Below, one piece after another: positions 1-6,763 of a stretch of 10,365 bases of DNA. A model generated the notes under the pieces. The model was given only the letters and a program-made list of their open reading frames with translations. It was not told where the DNA came from and searched no databases. The translations under genes and the position numbers were made by a program. Origin of the DNA: Lachnospiraceae bacterium (GTDB taxonomy: Bacteria > Bacillota_A > Clostridia > Lachnospirales > Lachnospiraceae); contig JAISHZ010000237.1 in NCBI GenBank assembly GCA_031262285.1, positions 1 through 10,365 of the forward strand. The letters are read 5' to 3'. Every line of letters starts with the position of its first letter. Within the stretch, counting starts at the first letter, position 1.

Positions 1-2163
1 CGAAAGAACATTCGCATGGAACGCTTGGATGAAACAGCGCAAGACGAACTTCAAAGCGGCGTCGATACATTTTTAGTAGGAACAATGTCGCAGCAATACA
101 TGAAAATATTTGACCAAGATGATCAACCATTAACACTTTCCGGCGGGGAAATCGCAGTTCCGAGGAAAGAAGCAACCAGAGCAGGGCTATCGATTGGGGA
201 ACCCATTACTATCCGCTTTGGTGAAGTGGATAGAACCTTTACCATTGCAGCGTTTACCAAAGATGTTGTTTTTGGATCTCGTTCTGTCTCCGTCACGGCG
301 TATTATATCTCCAAAGAAGAGTATGATGAGATCGCGACCTTGCCAAATGTGGCCAGCATCGCACTCGTGATGGCAGAAACCGTATCCGGAGACAGTTTTG
401 GGAACAACGTAGAGAATGATTTAAGGGATGCTTCCAAGAGTGAAATCACGGAACTGCTTTTATCAGACCTACGCAAAGCCGGATTACTGAGCGGAGCAAC
501 GTTTCCGAAAGCTCTTTTGCGTTACGCATACATGGTGGATGTACTAATCGCCTCGATCCTTACTGTGGTAAGTATTTGTCTGATCTTGATCGCATTTTTG
601 GTTCTGCGATTCACCATCGTACTGACGATACGAGAGAATTACAAAGAAATCGGTATCATGAAAGCGATCGGGATGAATGAAGCGAGTATTGGTCGTATCT
701 ACCTTGTCAAATACTTAGGGATGTCCGTAGGCGGTGGTCTGCTTGGCTTACTGTTTAGTTTTCCGGTCGGGGATACCATGCAAAACATGACAATGAACAA
801 TGTCATACTCGCGAGTAGTCATTCGATGATTCAATTTTGGCTACATCTTCTGTGTGCTTGTATCGTCGTAGCACTTGTCTTGTTCTTTTGCTGGCGGAAT
901 TTAAGAAAATTGTCCAAAATCTCGACGATGCAAGCAATTCGAAATGGAAGCAACGCGGAACGTTATCGGGCGAAAACCATCCTCCCCTTGCAAAAGCGAA
1001 AGAAGATGGGAACCATTTGGTATATGGCATGCAATGATATTTTGTGTCACTTTAAACGTTATGTGGCTTTGATTTTAGTCTATACGATTGCGATACTAAT
1101 GACACAACTATGTTTATCTGCGCTGCATACCTTAAACTCGGAGGATATAGTTGTTCATTTTTCCATGCGCAACGTAACATGTTACATGGATAAAGGCGCA
1201 CAATACATCGCTGATTTTGATCCTAAGAATATGGTCGATGAAATGCAAGCGATACAAGAAAACTTAGCGCAAAATGGGATCGAATGTCGTGTTTATAGCG
1301 AAGCACAGTACGGCGTAACTTGTTATTCCGCCGATCCGGAAGAGATCTTTGGTGCATATGCGTGGCAGGCGATCAATTACAACGCACAGGATTATAGGCA
1401 GACAGAGGGACGCTTTCCCAAATACGACAATGAAGTCACGATGACGAAGTTACTGGCGAAAAAGATGAATGTGGAAATCGGGGACGAAATTACATTGATT
1501 TTTCCTTGGGGAGAGAAAAAATTCTTGATCACAGGGAGTTATGAAAGCATGGACAATCTGGGAGAAGGAATGCGTTTTAACACGGATGTTCAACTGGATG
1601 CGAACGCGCTATTAGCATTGATGCCATATCACGTTGAAGTTTTATCTAATATCCCTCAAAATGAAGCGATGGAACGAATTGCCGAATTGTATCCGGAGTT
1701 CACGATCAAAACGACAAAGGAATATCTCGCGCGGTTTCTCGGTAGTTATTTGCAACAACTTCAGGTTCTGGTAACGATTGTCACGATTTTATCCTTTGGG
1801 ATAGCGAGCCTCGTAACTGTCTTGATGTGCAAGGGATTTTTGAGTCAAGAACGAGGAGAGGTGGCGATTTTGAAGAGTATAGGATATACCGATCGCATAT
1901 TGAAATGTTGGCAAAGTTTGCGAATTTTGATTAGCGTTAGCGCGGCTGTACTGTTGGGTAGTCTTTTGTCTATCGCACTTATGCCGGTTACGATCAGCCC
2001 GCTTTTCGGGATGTTAGGTTCAGCGATTGACTTGGTGATCAAACCGTTGGAATTCTTTGTACTATATCCGGTGTCCTTGATCGTGGTTGGCGGAAGTTGC
2101 GCCTATTTAGCGGTCGCAGAGTTAAGCAAAATTCAATGTCGCGAAGTGAATTCCATTGAATAA
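1..2163 (+). CDS. FtsX/MacB-type ABC transporter permease, 5' end outside the window
   Basis: This is the membrane subunit of an ABC transporter with two FtsX domains, working with the ATPase encoded next. The frame is open from base 1 and the first ATG (16) has no ribosome binding site. The N-terminal first TM helix expected for this family is missing, so the gene almost certainly starts upstream. Numbering from ATG 16, residues 1-170 form an extracytoplasmic MacB-like domain. TM helices follow near 175-203, 233-250 and 274-292, then 349-370. A second extracytoplasmic domain spans about 371-575, with TM helices near 582-604, 637-660 and 681-704. The cytoplasmic motifs KEIGIMKAIGM (210-220) and ERGEVAILKSIGY (612-624) are the paired FtsX-domain segments that contact the ATPase. 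The domain order (TM, loop, 3 TM, TM, loop, 3 TM) fits large FtsX permeases used for export or peptide sensing and differs from the single-loop, ten-TM BceB plan. The substrate is unknown. Confidence 0.9.
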   Translation, partial: RKNIRMERLDETAQDELQSGVDTFLVGTMSQQYMKIFDQDDQPLTLSGGEIAVPRKEATRAGLSIGEPITIRFGEVDRTFTIAAFTKDVVFGSRSVSVTAYYISKEEYDEIATLPNVASIALVMAETVSGDSFGNNVENDLRDASKSEITELLLSDLRKAGLLSGATFPKALLRYAYMVDVLIASILTVVSICLILIAFLVLRFTIVLTIRENYKEIGIMKAIGMNEASIGRIYLVKYLGMSVGGGLLGLLFSFPVGDTMQNMTMNNVILASSHSMIQFWLHLLCACIVVALVLFFCWRNLRKLSKISTMQAIRNGSNAERYRAKTILPLQKRKKMGTIWYMACNDILCHFKRYVALILVYTIAILMTQLCLSALHTLNSEDIVVHFSMRNVTCYMDKGAQYIADFDPKNMVDEMQAIQENLAQNGIECRVYSEAQYGVTCYSADPEEIFGAYAWQAINYNAQDYRQTEGRFPKYDNEVTMTKLLAKKMNVEIGDEITLIFPWGEKKFLITGSYESMDNLGEGMRFNTDVQLDANALLALMPYHVEVLSNIPQNEAMERIAELYPEFTIKTTKEYLARFLGSYLQQLQVLVTIVTILSFGIASLVTVLMCKGFLSQERGEVAILKSIGYTDRILKCWQSLRILISVSAAVLLGSLLSIALMPVTISPLFGMLGSAIDLVIKPLEFFVLYPVSLIVVGGSCAYLAVAELSKIQCREVNSIE

Positions 2164-2238
2164 ATAATAAGCCACCAAATGCAAAAAAACGAGTCGTAAC
2201 GGATCAAAAAATATGCAACAAATAAATGGAGGTGCTAA

Positions 2239-3012
2239 ATGAAAAAAGCATTGTATGTGAAAGACTTGTGTAAAACATATATTGTAAACAAGAGACAAAA
2301 TAACGTCCTGCGAAATGTGAATTTTTCGATTCCCGAAGGGGAACTGACCGCGATCATGGGTCCTTCCGGATCAGGGAAATCCACATTGCTCTACGCCGTC
2401 AGCGGAATGGATCAACCTACCGCCGGGATCGTAGATTTCTTCGGCGAAGAAGTTGCTTCCTATAGCGCGGCGAGGATGAGTCAAGTGCGCTTAGCAGAGA
2501 TGGGCTTCATATTTCAACAGATGTATTTTTTGAAAAATCTCACGATTTTTGATAACATTATCCTACCAGCCTATCAGCTACCCCAAAATAAAGGCGCGCA
2601 AAAAAGAAAAGAAGTCAACGAACGTGCCAGAAAACTCATGCACAAATTGGGTATCAATCAGATTGCACAAAACGACATCCGAGAAGTATCCGGTGGAGAA
2701 TTGCAGAGAGCATGTATTTGTAGGAGCTTAATCAATCACCCCAAAATGCTTTTTGCAGACGAACCCACGGGTGCGCTCAACCAACAAAATTCCAAAGAAG
2801 TCATGGAGGAGCTATCAAGAATCAACCAAGAAGGAACCACGATCATGTTGGTCACCCACGACATGAAAGTAGCGGCGAAGAGTGACCGCATTCTTTATAT
2901 CGAAGATGGAACGATCAAAGGGGAATTTGCTTTGGGAAAACGAGAAGCGGAGCATTCAGACAAAGAGCGTGAAGCGAAGGTTACCATGTGGCTTGCGCAG
3001 ATGGGGTGGTAG
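2239..3012 (+). CDS. ABC transporter ATP-binding protein (MacB/LolD-like family)
   Basis: This 257-residue cytoplasmic ATPase should power the FtsX-type permease encoded 75 nt upstream. All nucleotide-binding motifs are intact: Walker A GPSGSGKST (41-49), Q-loop Q93 in FIFQQ, signature VSGGE (150-154), Walker B MLFADEP (170-176) with catalytic E175, and H-loop H207 in VTHD. The start is well supported by GGAGGTG (2228-2234) four bases before the ATG. The C-terminal tail after about residue 225 is charged and ends in MGW. From memory this type of tail is common on Clostridia homologues of the family. No terminator separates it from the permease or the following regulator, so co-transcription is likely. 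The family handles lipoproteins, peptides and antimicrobial compounds. The sequence alone does not say which applies here. Confidence 0.95.
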   Translation: MKKALYVKDLCKTYIVNKRQNNVLRNVNFSIPEGELTAIMGPSGSGKSTLLYAVSGMDQPTAGIVDFFGEEVASYSAARMSQVRLAEMGFIFQQMYFLKNLTIFDNIILPAYQLPQNKGAQKRKEVNERARKLMHKLGINQIAQNDIREVSGGELQRACICRSLINHPKMLFADEPTGALNQQNSKEVMEELSRINQEGTTIMLVTHDMKVAAKSDRILYIEDGTIKGEFALGKREAEHSDKEREAKVTMWLAQMGW

Positions 3013-3075
3013 AAAGGTGCGGTGGAAAGAAGAGGTAGCCAAGGGACGGAAAATGATATAAGATACTGCGATGAC

Positions 3076-3082
3076 AGAGGGG
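3076..3082 (+). promoter_or_regulatory. Ribosome binding site that sets the response-regulator start
   Basis: AGAGGGG lies six bases before the ATG at 3089. The alternative in-frame ATG at 3071 has no purine-rich element at a suitable distance, and it would place six extra residues before the conserved MVDILLIEDH receiver start. Confidence 0.7.
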
Positions 3083-3088
3083 TACACC

Positions 3089-3796
3089 ATGGTAGATATA
3101 TTATTGATAGAAGATCATACAGAGCAAGCGCAGCTGTTGGCTCGATTTTTAGCCAAGGATGGGTACCGAATCGAAGCGATTACCACCGGAGAAGCAGCCC
3201 TTTCCTACCTGCGTTCAAATGGTGCAAAATTGATCATACTCGACATCATGCTACCCGGGATAGATGGTTTTAGCGTCTGTGCCGCGATTCGCAAGGAAAG
3301 CAATGTACCCATCCTCGTCCTAAGCGCTCGTATGGACAAAGAAGATCAGATGAATGGCTTTCATTTGGGCGCGGATGATTACCTAGAAAAACCAATCGAT
3401 ATGGATATCCTACGAGCGAAGATCGGCGCGTTGATGCGACGCAATTACAGCCTCAAGCAAACGAATATGCTGCTCCACTCCGGAGCGTTACGCGTGAATC
3501 GGGACAATAGAGAGGTGCAATGGGGTGATAACTTGCTCCCTCTAACCATGAAGGAATATGAATTGCTGCTTGTGTTCATCGAAAATCCGGGAAAAACCTT
3601 ACGCAAAGAGTTTCTTTTCGGGAAAATATGGGGAGACCAATCCGAAAGTGAGAATCAAACGCTCACCGTCCATGTGAAAATGCTACGCGATAAAATTGAG
3701 AAAAATCCCAAGAATCCCCAACGAATCAAAACAATCTGGGGAGTTGGCTATCGATATGAAGAGATAGAGGAAGACGATAGCGAACCGGAACCATAG
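3089..3796 (+). CDS. OmpR/PhoB-family response regulator
   Basis: This 235-residue DNA-binding transcription regulator is presumably phosphorylated by the kinase encoded downstream. The receiver domain covers residues 1 to about 115. It has acidic residues E8/D9, phosphoacceptor D52 in LIILDIMLPG, conserved S79 in VLSAR and K101 in the EKP motif, so the phosphorylation site looks functional. The C-terminal half (about 130-230) is a winged helix with the typical LTMKEYELLLVF helix and the LTVHVKMLRDKIE recognition segment, ending in IKTIWGVGYRYE. I chose ATG 3089 over the upstream ATG 3071 because of the AGAGGGG site and family alignment. Genes of this kind usually control the adjacent transporter, but no clear direct-repeat operator was seen here, and the start of the permease gene, where one would be expected, lies outside the window. 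Confidence 0.95.
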   Translation: MVDILLIEDHTEQAQLLARFLAKDGYRIEAITTGEAALSYLRSNGAKLIILDIMLPGIDGFSVCAAIRKESNVPILVLSARMDKEDQMNGFHLGADDYLEKPIDMDILRAKIGALMRRNYSLKQTNMLLHSGALRVNRDNREVQWGDNLLPLTMKEYELLLVFIENPGKTLRKEFLFGKIWGDQSESENQTLTVHVKMLRDKIEKNPKNPQRIKTIWGVGYRYEEIEEDDSEPEP

Positions 3797-3826
3797 AACG
3801 TCTGTAACAAAAGGTCACCATGCAAA

Positions 3827-3892
3827 CGTTCGCCGATGAACGTTTCCGCTGCGATTTTGTGCAAAAAAGCTTTAAACGGTAATCGGCGAACG
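3827..3892. repeat. Long imperfect palindrome between response regulator and kinase genes
   Basis: The arms CGTTCGCCGAT (3827-3837) and ATCGGCGAACG (3882-3892) are an exact 11-bp inverted repeat. Pairing continues inward with two mismatches to 3845/3874, ending in CGTTT/AAACG, which leaves a 28-nt loop. There is no T-tract directly after the right arm, so it is not a standard intrinsic terminator. It lies in the 187-nt gap (3797-3983) that separates the regulator from the kinase. It could be an mRNA stability or processing element, a binding site or the remnant of a small repeat. A degenerate match to its right arm follows the kinase gene. The rest of the gap shows no convincing promoter. Confidence 0.6.
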
Positions 3893-3983
3893 CGTGAAAT
3901 TCAGTACAAAACGAATGCGCAACAGTACTATTCACACCTAAGGCGTTGAAAGCAACCTAAAAATAGACAGCGAGCTTACCAAT

Positions 3984-5345
3984 ATGAATCAATCGAAAGG
4001 GAACAGCAGATACGGAAACAAACACAAATCGAAATCGCTTGGCAGGTTCCATGTGCTGATAGTGGGGGTAGGCGGACTCTACCTCTTTTTCGCTGTTCTG
4101 GTTTATTGGAGCGCCACACACCCACCCAAAACATTGGATAAAGCGTATCTCATCGATGTCAATGAATTGTTAAATCGCCTAAAAACGCTTGATTTGACCT
4201 CAGCCCCCCCGGATGAAGCAGCACTATCCCGCGCCCTAAGTACAGAGGGGATGACATACGCTCAAGAAGCTTTCTGGGTAGAGCGAACCATATCACAGGA
4301 AGAACAACTGACCACCCTGTTTCAAAATCCTCTCGGACTCTTGCACCACATCGAACCGGTGATAGAGGAGGGGGAATGGGTGGGGTATTTATGTGTGTAT
4401 TATCAGCAATTGCAACAACCAAACGGCTCTTGGTTAATCGTATGTGTTGGTCTGATTTGTATGGGAAGCGCAACCATCCTTCTTCTATTATATATCCGTA
4501 AACATTTCATCATAGCATTTCATCGATTTCAAAGCCTGCCCATGGAGCTGGCCAAAGGACGTCTGGATGTCGAAATACCGGAATCGAAAAGCCGTTATTT
4601 CGGGAAGTTTGCGTGGGCGCTGTCAATGTTGCGGGATACGCTAAGAAGCGCAAAAAAGAATGAACTTCGCTTGGAAAAAGAGAAAAAGATGATGGTATTG
4701 TCCATTTCACACGATATCAAAACACCTGTCAATACGATCCGCCTATATGCGCAAGCCATTACCGATGGCCTGTATCAAACAGAAGAAATACGAACCGCAG
4801 CAGAACGCATATACGCCCATACAGTGGAAATCGAAACCTTTGTAGCCGCGATACGAGAGGCGAGCACACAGGACCTATTACCGGACGCCATCCCACTATC
4901 GGACTTTTACTTCCATGACCTCATAGCAGCCATAGAAGCCTATTTTACCCCCAAATGCGAACTACTTGGCATTTCCTTGACTATCCATCCATTTGAAAAC
5001 ACCCTTGTACGAGGCAATTTGGATTACGCATTACGTGCTGTGGAAAACATCATGGAAAATGCATACAAATACGGAGACGGCGGATGGATCGAAATCTCTA
5101 TTTTCGAGGAAGAAAACTACCGCTTGCTGCAAATAAAGAACAGCGGAGACGCTGTCCGAGAAGAGGAAGTACCACATTTATTCGAAAGCTTCTTTCGCGG
5201 ACAAAACGCCCATTTGCGCCACGAACAAGATGGGAGTGGCTTAGGACTCTATATCGCGCGCGAGATTCTCAGAAAAATGCAAGGCGAGGCATATGCGCAA
5301 CGAGAGGCAGATGGGATGAGCTTCGTACTAGTATTTCGTGTGTGA
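3984..5345 (+). CDS. Membrane sensor histidine kinase
   Basis: This 453-residue two-component kinase probably partners the preceding OmpR-type regulator. TM1 lies at about 23-43, an extracytoplasmic sensor region at about 44-149 (roughly 106 residues) and TM2 at about 150-171. A HAMP-like linker (about 172-225) is followed by the HisKA helix with phospho-acceptor H243 in SISHDIKTP. The ATPase domain has an N-box around N355/N359, an F-box FESFF (400-404) and a GSGLGL lid (417-422). The usual DxGxG G1 box reads KNSGDAV (385-391), a variant also known in active kinases. The sizeable outer loop argues against a BceS-type intramembrane sensor. ATG 3984 is the first start codon after an in-frame stop at 3939, yet it lacks a clear Shine-Dalgarno, so translation may be weak. 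A run of seven C (4204-4210) lies in the sensor-region codons. Confidence 0.94.
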   Translation: MNQSKGNSRYGNKHKSKSLGRFHVLIVGVGGLYLFFAVLVYWSATHPPKTLDKAYLIDVNELLNRLKTLDLTSAPPDEAALSRALSTEGMTYAQEAFWVERTISQEEQLTTLFQNPLGLLHHIEPVIEEGEWVGYLCVYYQQLQQPNGSWLIVCVGLICMGSATILLLLYIRKHFIIAFHRFQSLPMELAKGRLDVEIPESKSRYFGKFAWALSMLRDTLRSAKKNELRLEKEKKMMVLSISHDIKTPVNTIRLYAQAITDGLYQTEEIRTAAERIYAHTVEIETFVAAIREASTQDLLPDAIPLSDFYFHDLIAAIEAYFTPKCELLGISLTIHPFENTLVRGNLDYALRAVENIMENAYKYGDGGWIEISIFEEENYRLLQIKNSGDAVREEEVPHLFESFFRGQNAHLRHEQDGSGLGLYIAREILRKMQGEAYAQREADGMSFVLVFRV

Positions 5346-5373
5346 TATAGCGGTTCGTCCGGGATACATTACC

Positions 5374-5400
5374 TTTAACGTAGATCAGCGAACGCCTGAA
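5374..5400. repeat. Degenerate copy of the palindrome's right arm, after the kinase gene
   Basis: The segment matches 3871-3898 at 22 of 28 columns including one gap, and shares GCGAACGC followed by TGAA. GTTCG at 5353-5357 can pair with CGAAC at 5389-5393, so this copy may also fold, with a weaker stem than the first. It lacks a following T-tract, so it is at best a poor terminator for the kinase gene. Common origin with the first element is inferred and chance similarity is not excluded. Confidence 0.35.
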
Positions 5401-5420
5401 TAATAACAGAAAAATAAAAT

Positions 5421-5449
5421 TTGACAGCCACAATTTGCTGTGCTATAGT
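5421..5449 (+). promoter_or_regulatory. Strong sigma-A promoter of the rplJ-rplL unit
   Basis: TTGACA (5421-5426) is a perfect -35 box. A 17-bp spacer leads to TATAGT (5444-5449), preceded by the extended -10 TG (5441-5442). Transcription should start near 5456, just at the beginning of the L10 leader RNA. An A/T-rich stretch lies directly upstream (5401-5420), which may act as an UP element. Confidence 0.85.
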
Positions 5450-5452
5450 GAT

Positions 5453-5520
5453 CGAGGTTTCCAAACCTGCCGAAGACAGTAGGTGTTTGCGCAAGCGAAC
5501 ATAAATCCTACCGAGGGGAT
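5453..5520 (+). ncRNA. Ribosomal protein L10 leader RNA
   Basis: This cis-acting mRNA structure binds the L10-L12 complex and lets it repress its own operon. The segment CCTGCCGAAGACAGTAGG (5466-5483) matches the conserved core I recall for the L10 leader family. Visible helices are GTAGG (5479-5483) with CCTAC (5507-5511), an upper hairpin GTTTGC-GCAA-GCGAAC (5485-5500) capped by a GNRA tetraloop, and a short basal helix CCT (5466-5468) with AGG (5514-5516). The unequal loop GCCGAAGACA against CG fits the kink-turn-like L10 site. It sits directly downstream of the promoter and upstream of rplJ. Confidence 0.88.
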
Positions 5521-5556
5521 GAGCACATAGCTAATATGTCATCATGCTATCTCCCC
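5515..5556 (+). promoter_or_regulatory. Candidate antiterminator of the rplJ leader
   Basis: GGGGA (5515-5519) can pair with TCCCC (5552-5556), and ATAGC (5527-5531) with GCTAT (5546-5550). Together they sequester the whole left arm of the leader terminator. The GG at 5515-5516 is also part of the basal helix of the L10 leader, so binding of L10-L12 should favour termination. The pairings are read from the sequence and the switching is inferred. Confidence 0.6.
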
Positions 5557-5575
5557 AAAAGAAGGGAGATTTTTT
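5549..5575 (+). terminator. Intrinsic terminator in the rplJ leader (attenuator)
   Basis: ATCTCCC (5549-5555) pairs perfectly with GGGAGAT (5564-5570) around an eight-base loop, followed at once by a T-tract (5570-5575). Because it lies between the promoter and rplJ, it is best read as a regulated attenuator. It would also limit readthrough from the kinase gene. Confidence 0.85.
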
Positions 5576-5614
5576 ATTTACCCGAGCGGCAAAAAACGAA
5601 GAAGGAGGTTCGAA

Positions 5615-6151
5615 ATGGCTAAAGTTGAACTCAAAAAGCCTATTGTAGACGAAATTGCAGCAGGCATCAAAGACGCACAGTCAGTAGTATTGGTTGACTA
5701 CCGCGGTCTAACAGTGGAACAAGAAACACGCTTACGCAAAGATCTTCGTAACGCAGGGATTGTATACAAAGTTTACAAAAATACCCTAATGAACAAAGCG
5801 TTTCAAGGTACGCCGTGTGAAGCACTTGCGCCGTATCTAAATGGTCCGAGCGCGATCGCTTATTCGACAACCGACGCTGTGGCACCCGCAAGATTACTCG
5901 CACAGTTTGCGAAAACAGCGGACAAGCTCAAGTTCAAAGCCGGTGTTGTGGAAGGAACTGCATACGACGCCAAAGGGATGGCTCTCGTTGCCACTGTTCC
6001 CGCAAGAGAAGAACTACTATCGAGACTGCTCGGAAGTATGCAGTCGCCGATTACCAACTTTGCACGTGTTCTCAAGCAGATCGCTGAAAAAGACAGTGCA
6101 CCCGCTACTGAAGAAGCGGCAGTAGACGCGCAAGAACCAGTAACAGCTTAA
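5615..6151 (+). CDS. rplJ: 50S ribosomal protein L10
   Basis: This 178-residue protein forms the base of the ribosomal stalk. It binds 23S rRNA near the L11 site and carries L7/L12 dimers on its C-terminal helix. Family landmarks are [11 protein letters not shown] (24-34), KNTL (55-58), GPSA (77-80) and the [15 protein letters not shown] segment (128-142) leading into the L12-binding helix. The C-terminus ends in an acidic, alanine-rich tail from about 160. Length is normal for Firmicutes L10. The start is fixed by AAGGAGGT (5602-5609), five bases before the ATG. The gene is first in its unit behind the L10 leader and attenuator, so it should be autoregulated together with rplL, which starts 68 nt downstream. 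Confidence 0.98.
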   Translation: MAKVELKKPIVDEIAAGIKDAQSVVLVDYRGLTVEQETRLRKDLRNAGIVYKVYKNTLMNKAFQGTPCEALAPYLNGPSAIAYSTTDAVAPARLLAQFAKTADKLKFKAGVVEGTAYDAKGMALVATVPAREELLSRLLGSMQSPITNFARVLKQIAEKDSAPATEEAAVDAQEPVTA

Positions 6152-6206
6152 CGCTGGATATCGAGCAAAACGTATTTTTGCCCAAGATGGCGAACCAAAT
6201 GAAAAT

Positions 6207-6212
6207 GGAGGA
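6207..6212 (+). promoter_or_regulatory. Ribosome binding site that sets the rplL start
   Basis: GGAGGA lies seven bases before ATG 6220. In-frame ATGs at 6178, 6187, 6199 and 6205 would add residues unknown in L7/L12 and have no comparable site. The strong site fits the need for several L7/L12 copies per L10. Confidence 0.85.
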
Positions 6213-6219
6213 TAGAAAA

Positions 6220-6591
6220 ATGGCAAAGCTTACAACGCAGGAATTTATTGATGCAATTAAAGAGTTATCTGTAATGGAATTAAACGATCTGGTGAAGGCT
6301 TGCGAAGAGCAATTCGGCGTTTCCGCAGCAGCAGGCGTAGTTGTAGCCGCAGCAGGTCCTGTCGAAGAAGTGGAAGAGAAGACGGAATTTGACGTAGAGC
6401 TTACCGAGATCGGCAGTGAAAAAGTACAAGTCATCAAAGTGGTTCGTGAAGCAACCGGACTTGGATTGAAGGAAGCGAAAGACTTGGTTGACGGCGCGCC
6501 GAAACTTGTAAAAGAAGCGGTTCAAAAAGACGAAGCGGAAGCTCTCAAGAAGAAACTCGAAGATGTCGGAGCGAAAGTTACGATCAAATAA
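6220..6591 (+). CDS. rplL: 50S ribosomal protein L7/L12
   Basis: This 123-residue stalk protein recruits and stimulates the translational GTPases. The N-terminal dimerisation and L10-binding domain (about 1-32) begins [10 protein letters not shown]. An alanine/valine-rich hinge with acidic residues (about 36-54) follows. The globular C-terminal domain has TEFDVEL (55-61), the factor-binding region [19 protein letters not shown] (73-91) and a lysine-rich end AKVTIK. All expected residues are present and length is typical. The true start is ATG 6220, with GGAGGA upstream, and not the earlier in-frame ATG at 6178. It is co-transcribed with rplJ and followed by an intrinsic terminator. Confidence 0.98.
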   Translation: MAKLTTQEFIDAIKELSVMELNDLVKACEEQFGVSAAAGVVVAAAGPVEEVEEKTEFDVELTEIGSEKVQVIKVVREATGLGLKEAKDLVDGAPKLVKEAVQKDEAEALKKKLEDVGAKVTIK

Positions 6592-6647
6592 TGATTACCT
6601 GTTAGTATCACAGTGATCGTAAAGCAAAATCCGATTTGAGAATCCGA

Positions 6648-6714
6648 AAATCCCTCTCCCTTTCATCTGCCCGAGCAGAAATGCTTGCCACAGATTATTC
6701 GGGTGGGATTTTTT
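6648..6714 (+). terminator. Terminator after rplL
   Basis: AATCCC (6649-6654) pairs with GGGATT (6705-6710), and CCCGA (6670-6674) pairs with TCGGG (6699-6703) inside it. The structure is followed by TTTTTTATTTTT. It is a bipartite stem with a large internal loop and an additional small AGCA/TGCT hairpin (6674-6684), so efficiency may be partial. It separates rplJL from the rpoB promoter. Between the rplL stop and this structure lie two short dyads, ATCACAGTGAT (6607-6617) and AAATCCGATTT (6627-6637), of unknown meaning. Confidence 0.7.
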
Positions 6715-6734
6715 ATTTTTCTTTCTATTAACAC

Positions 6735-6763
6735 TTGACCTCGTCCAATAGTTGTGCTACTAT
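6735..6763 (+). promoter_or_regulatory. Strong extended -10 promoter of rpoB
   Basis: TTGACC (6735-6740), a 17-bp spacer and TACTAT (6758-6763) are preceded by TG at 6755-6756. The layout is the same as that of the rplJ promoter: extended TGC, 17-bp spacing. Transcription should begin near 6770, giving rpoB its own start downstream of the rplL terminator. Confidence 0.8.

Noticed and set aside
3022..3273. 83-codon frame (GTG start) overlapping the start of the response regulator
   Set aside because: It runs out of frame through the conserved receiver domain, its translation is rich in Arg/His/Trp without recognisable motifs, and the overlapping regulator explains the DNA.
3836..3949. 37-codon frame in the regulator-kinase gap
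   Set aside because: No ribosome binding site, no signal peptide, and it overlaps the palindrome and the better-supported 3820 frame.
3797..3983. Intrinsic terminator between regulator and kinase
   Set aside because: The palindrome is long and stable but has no T-tract on its 3' side.
6178..6219. Upstream in-frame ATGs that would lengthen L7/L12 by 14 residues
   Set aside because: No ribosome binding site before them, while GGAGGA precedes ATG 6220, where the family-typical N-terminus begins.
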